From the NCBI GenBank assembly GCA_902800715.1, contig CADCFN010000013.1:62001-126000 (forward strand): DNA of 64,000 bases, in the 5' to 3' direction. The notes under the pieces are model-generated. The model saw only the letters and a list, made by a program, of their open reading frames with translations, made no database searches and was not told where the DNA came from. This document shows, one piece after another, positions 62,857-64,000 of this stretch (position 1 is its first letter; each line of letters opens with the position of its first letter). The stretch comes from an uncultured Bacteroidales bacterium (lineage in GTDB: Bacteria; Bacteroidota; Bacteroidia; Bacteroidales; Muribaculaceae). The position numbers and the translations under genes are program-made.

Positions 62857-64000
62857 ATGAAAAATATCAACGGTAACCATGTGGGGCTGAGGCTCGCCAT
62901 TCTGGGTTGGATGCTTTGTACAATGCTGTCTGTGCATGCACAAAATGTGCGTGAGACCGTACGATTGGACGAGGGCTGGAAATTCTCTATGGGCAACGCT
63001 GCCGACCCTGCAAAGGACTATGGCTGCGGCACTGAGTATTTCAACTATTTGACCAAGGCCAACTCAATACACAACGAGGGTCCATACTCCATCAAGTTTA
63101 ACGACTCTACATGGCAGGAGGTGCGCGTTCCGCACGATTGGGTGACTACCTTGCCCTATGCTCAAAAGGCCAGCCACTCGCACGGCTACAAAACCGTGGG
63201 TTATCAATATCCCGAAACGAGTGTGGGTTGGTATCGCAAGGTGATTACAATCCCCGAGTCGGACTTGGGCAAGCACATTGCCCTGCAGTTTGACGGCATC
63301 TTCCGCAATGCCCGCGTATGGTTCAACGGCTTCTATATGGGTACCGAGCCCAGCGGCTATGCCACGCAGGTGTATGATGTGACCGAATATGTGAACTATG
63401 GCGGTGAAAATCTTGTTTGTGTACGGGCCGATGCTACGCTCGAAGAAGGCTGGTTCTATGAGGGCGCCGGCATCTATCGTGACGCATGGCTCATCAAGTC
63501 GGCTGCCGTCAGTGTAGCTCCATTCGGCACCTTTGTCTATGCCGACCTCAAGGCCCCATACACCTCGGCGACCATTCATGTGGATACCGAGGTAAACAAT
63601 CATTCGTTGGAACCACAAACGTGTACCGTCGAACACCGGCTGCTCGATGCTCAAGGCAACGAAGTGGGCAGGACAAACACCGCATCACTTAACCTGAAAG
63701 CCAAGCAGACCAGCGGCTGCAAACAGATGCTGACACTTGACCGGCCGCATCTGTGGAGCACCAGCGACCCCTATCTGTATCAAGTGGAAACGACCGTCAA
63801 GGTGAACGGACTGGTGACCGATGTCTACATGACGACAACGGGCATCCGTGATGTGGAGTTTGACGCCGACCGGGGATTTCTGCTCAACGGAAAAGAGGTT
63901 GAACTCAAGGGCGTGAACATGCATCAGGACCATGCCGGCGTGGGAGCCGCTATCCCTGAGGCTCTCATGGCGTGGCGCATCAAGCAGCTGAAGAAATTGG
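62857..64000 (+). CDS. Glycoside hydrolase family 2 (beta-galactosidase-like), 3' end beyond window
   Basis: The first 381 residues of an exported enzyme (signal peptide LRLAILGWMLCTMLSVHAQ). The sugar-binding jelly-roll domain includes VRVPHDWVTTLP and GWYRKVITIPE, DGIFRNARVWFNGFYMGTEPSGY. The Ig-like domain follows (VSVAPFGTFVYADLKAP). The TIM-barrel begins at FLLNGKEVELKGVNMHQDH, the typical GH2 entry segment. The catalytic Glu residues lie outside the window. Bacteroidales GH2 enzymes of this layout cleave galactosides, mannosides or glucuronides in the periplasm; the specificity is not decided here. Confidence 0.9.
   Translation, partial: MKNINGNHVGLRLAILGWMLCTMLSVHAQNVRETVRLDEGWKFSMGNAADPAKDYGCGTEYFNYLTKANSIHNEGPYSIKFNDSTWQEVRVPHDWVTTLPYAQKASHSHGYKTVGYQYPETSVGWYRKVITIPESDLGKHIALQFDGIFRNARVWFNGFYMGTEPSGYATQVYDVTEYVNYGGENLVCVRADATLEEGWFYEGAGIYRDAWLIKSAAVSVAPFGTFVYADLKAPYTSATIHVDTEVNNHSLEPQTCTVEHRLLDAQGNEVGRTNTASLNLKAKQTSGCKQMLTLDRPHLWSTSDPYLYQVETTVKVNGLVTDVYMTTTGIRDVEFDADRGFLLNGKEVELKGVNMHQDHAGVGAAIPEALMAWRIKQLKKL

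Overview
The window looks like a chromosomal segment of a Bacteroidales bacterium, most likely Prevotella or a close relative. Three things point there. At least 20 genes are preceded by the Bacteroidetes -7 promoter box TAnnTTTG. There is a short primary sigma factor of the Bacteroidetes type (285 aa). Many proteins belong to families concentrated in this phylum: DUF3109, DUF4836, DUF5106, C10 peptidase, FISUMP domains, dockerin-bearing surface proteins, a Cas13b effector and an S9 dipeptidyl-peptidase-like enzyme. No rRNA or tRNA gene was found; RNase P RNA is present.

Layout. 1-7 kb: end of an S9 peptidase, a HAD phosphatase divergent from a DUF2284 protein, murI divergent from a folP-cdaA operon, a DUF3109 protein and rplS. 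7-11 kb: a four-helix-bundle gene flanked by arrays of 10-bp GTCNGAC repeats, an acidic amphipathic repeat protein, and an agmatine-to-putrescine operon (aguA-aguB). 11-22 kb: a DUF4836 lipoprotein, an outer-membrane barrel, rpoD, a small ribbon-helix-helix protein, an HtrA protease, a large leucine-rich-repeat/dockerin surface protein, folC and rnpB. 22-36 kb: a DUF4153 membrane protein, secreted proteins, a META-domain protein, an AT-rich AAA+ ATPase gene, a TPR protein, a DUF5106 thioredoxin-like protein and a tight ybaK-aroC-thioesterase operon. 36-48 kb: accessory DNA with an IS1182-type element, a MITE-like repeat in two inverted copies, a second AAA+ ATPase, and a group of dockerin/FISUMP secreted proteins, one internally deleted. 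49-54 kb: a C10 cysteine protease and a two-gene sugar-acid salvage operon (galacturonokinase-like kinase plus nucleotidyltransferase). 54.9-62.4 kb: a CRISPR-Cas type VI-B locus. 62.4-64 kb: a serine-recombinase remnant and the 5' part of a GH2 glycosidase.

The most notable system is the type VI-B locus. Two CRISPR arrays (13 and 8 copies of the same 36-nt repeat, both on the + strand) flank a two-gene operon. The second gene is an unusually long Cas13b (1331 aa) with both HEPN RxxxxH motifs intact (R128/H133 and R1281/H1286). The first gene encodes a 542-aa protein that is neither the small Csx27 nor Csx28 usually found with Cas13b. It has a large soluble N-terminal domain, a coiled coil and two C-terminal transmembrane helices, a CorA-like layout otherwise known from membrane effectors of type III CRISPR systems. 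Each array is preceded by a nearly identical 124-bp leader (4 differences) ending in a stem-loop that abuts the first repeat. No cas1, cas2 or Cas10 gene lies in the window. The locus therefore appears to be an RNA-targeting system with a previously uncharacterised membrane partner; this is inference from sequence and needs experimental test.
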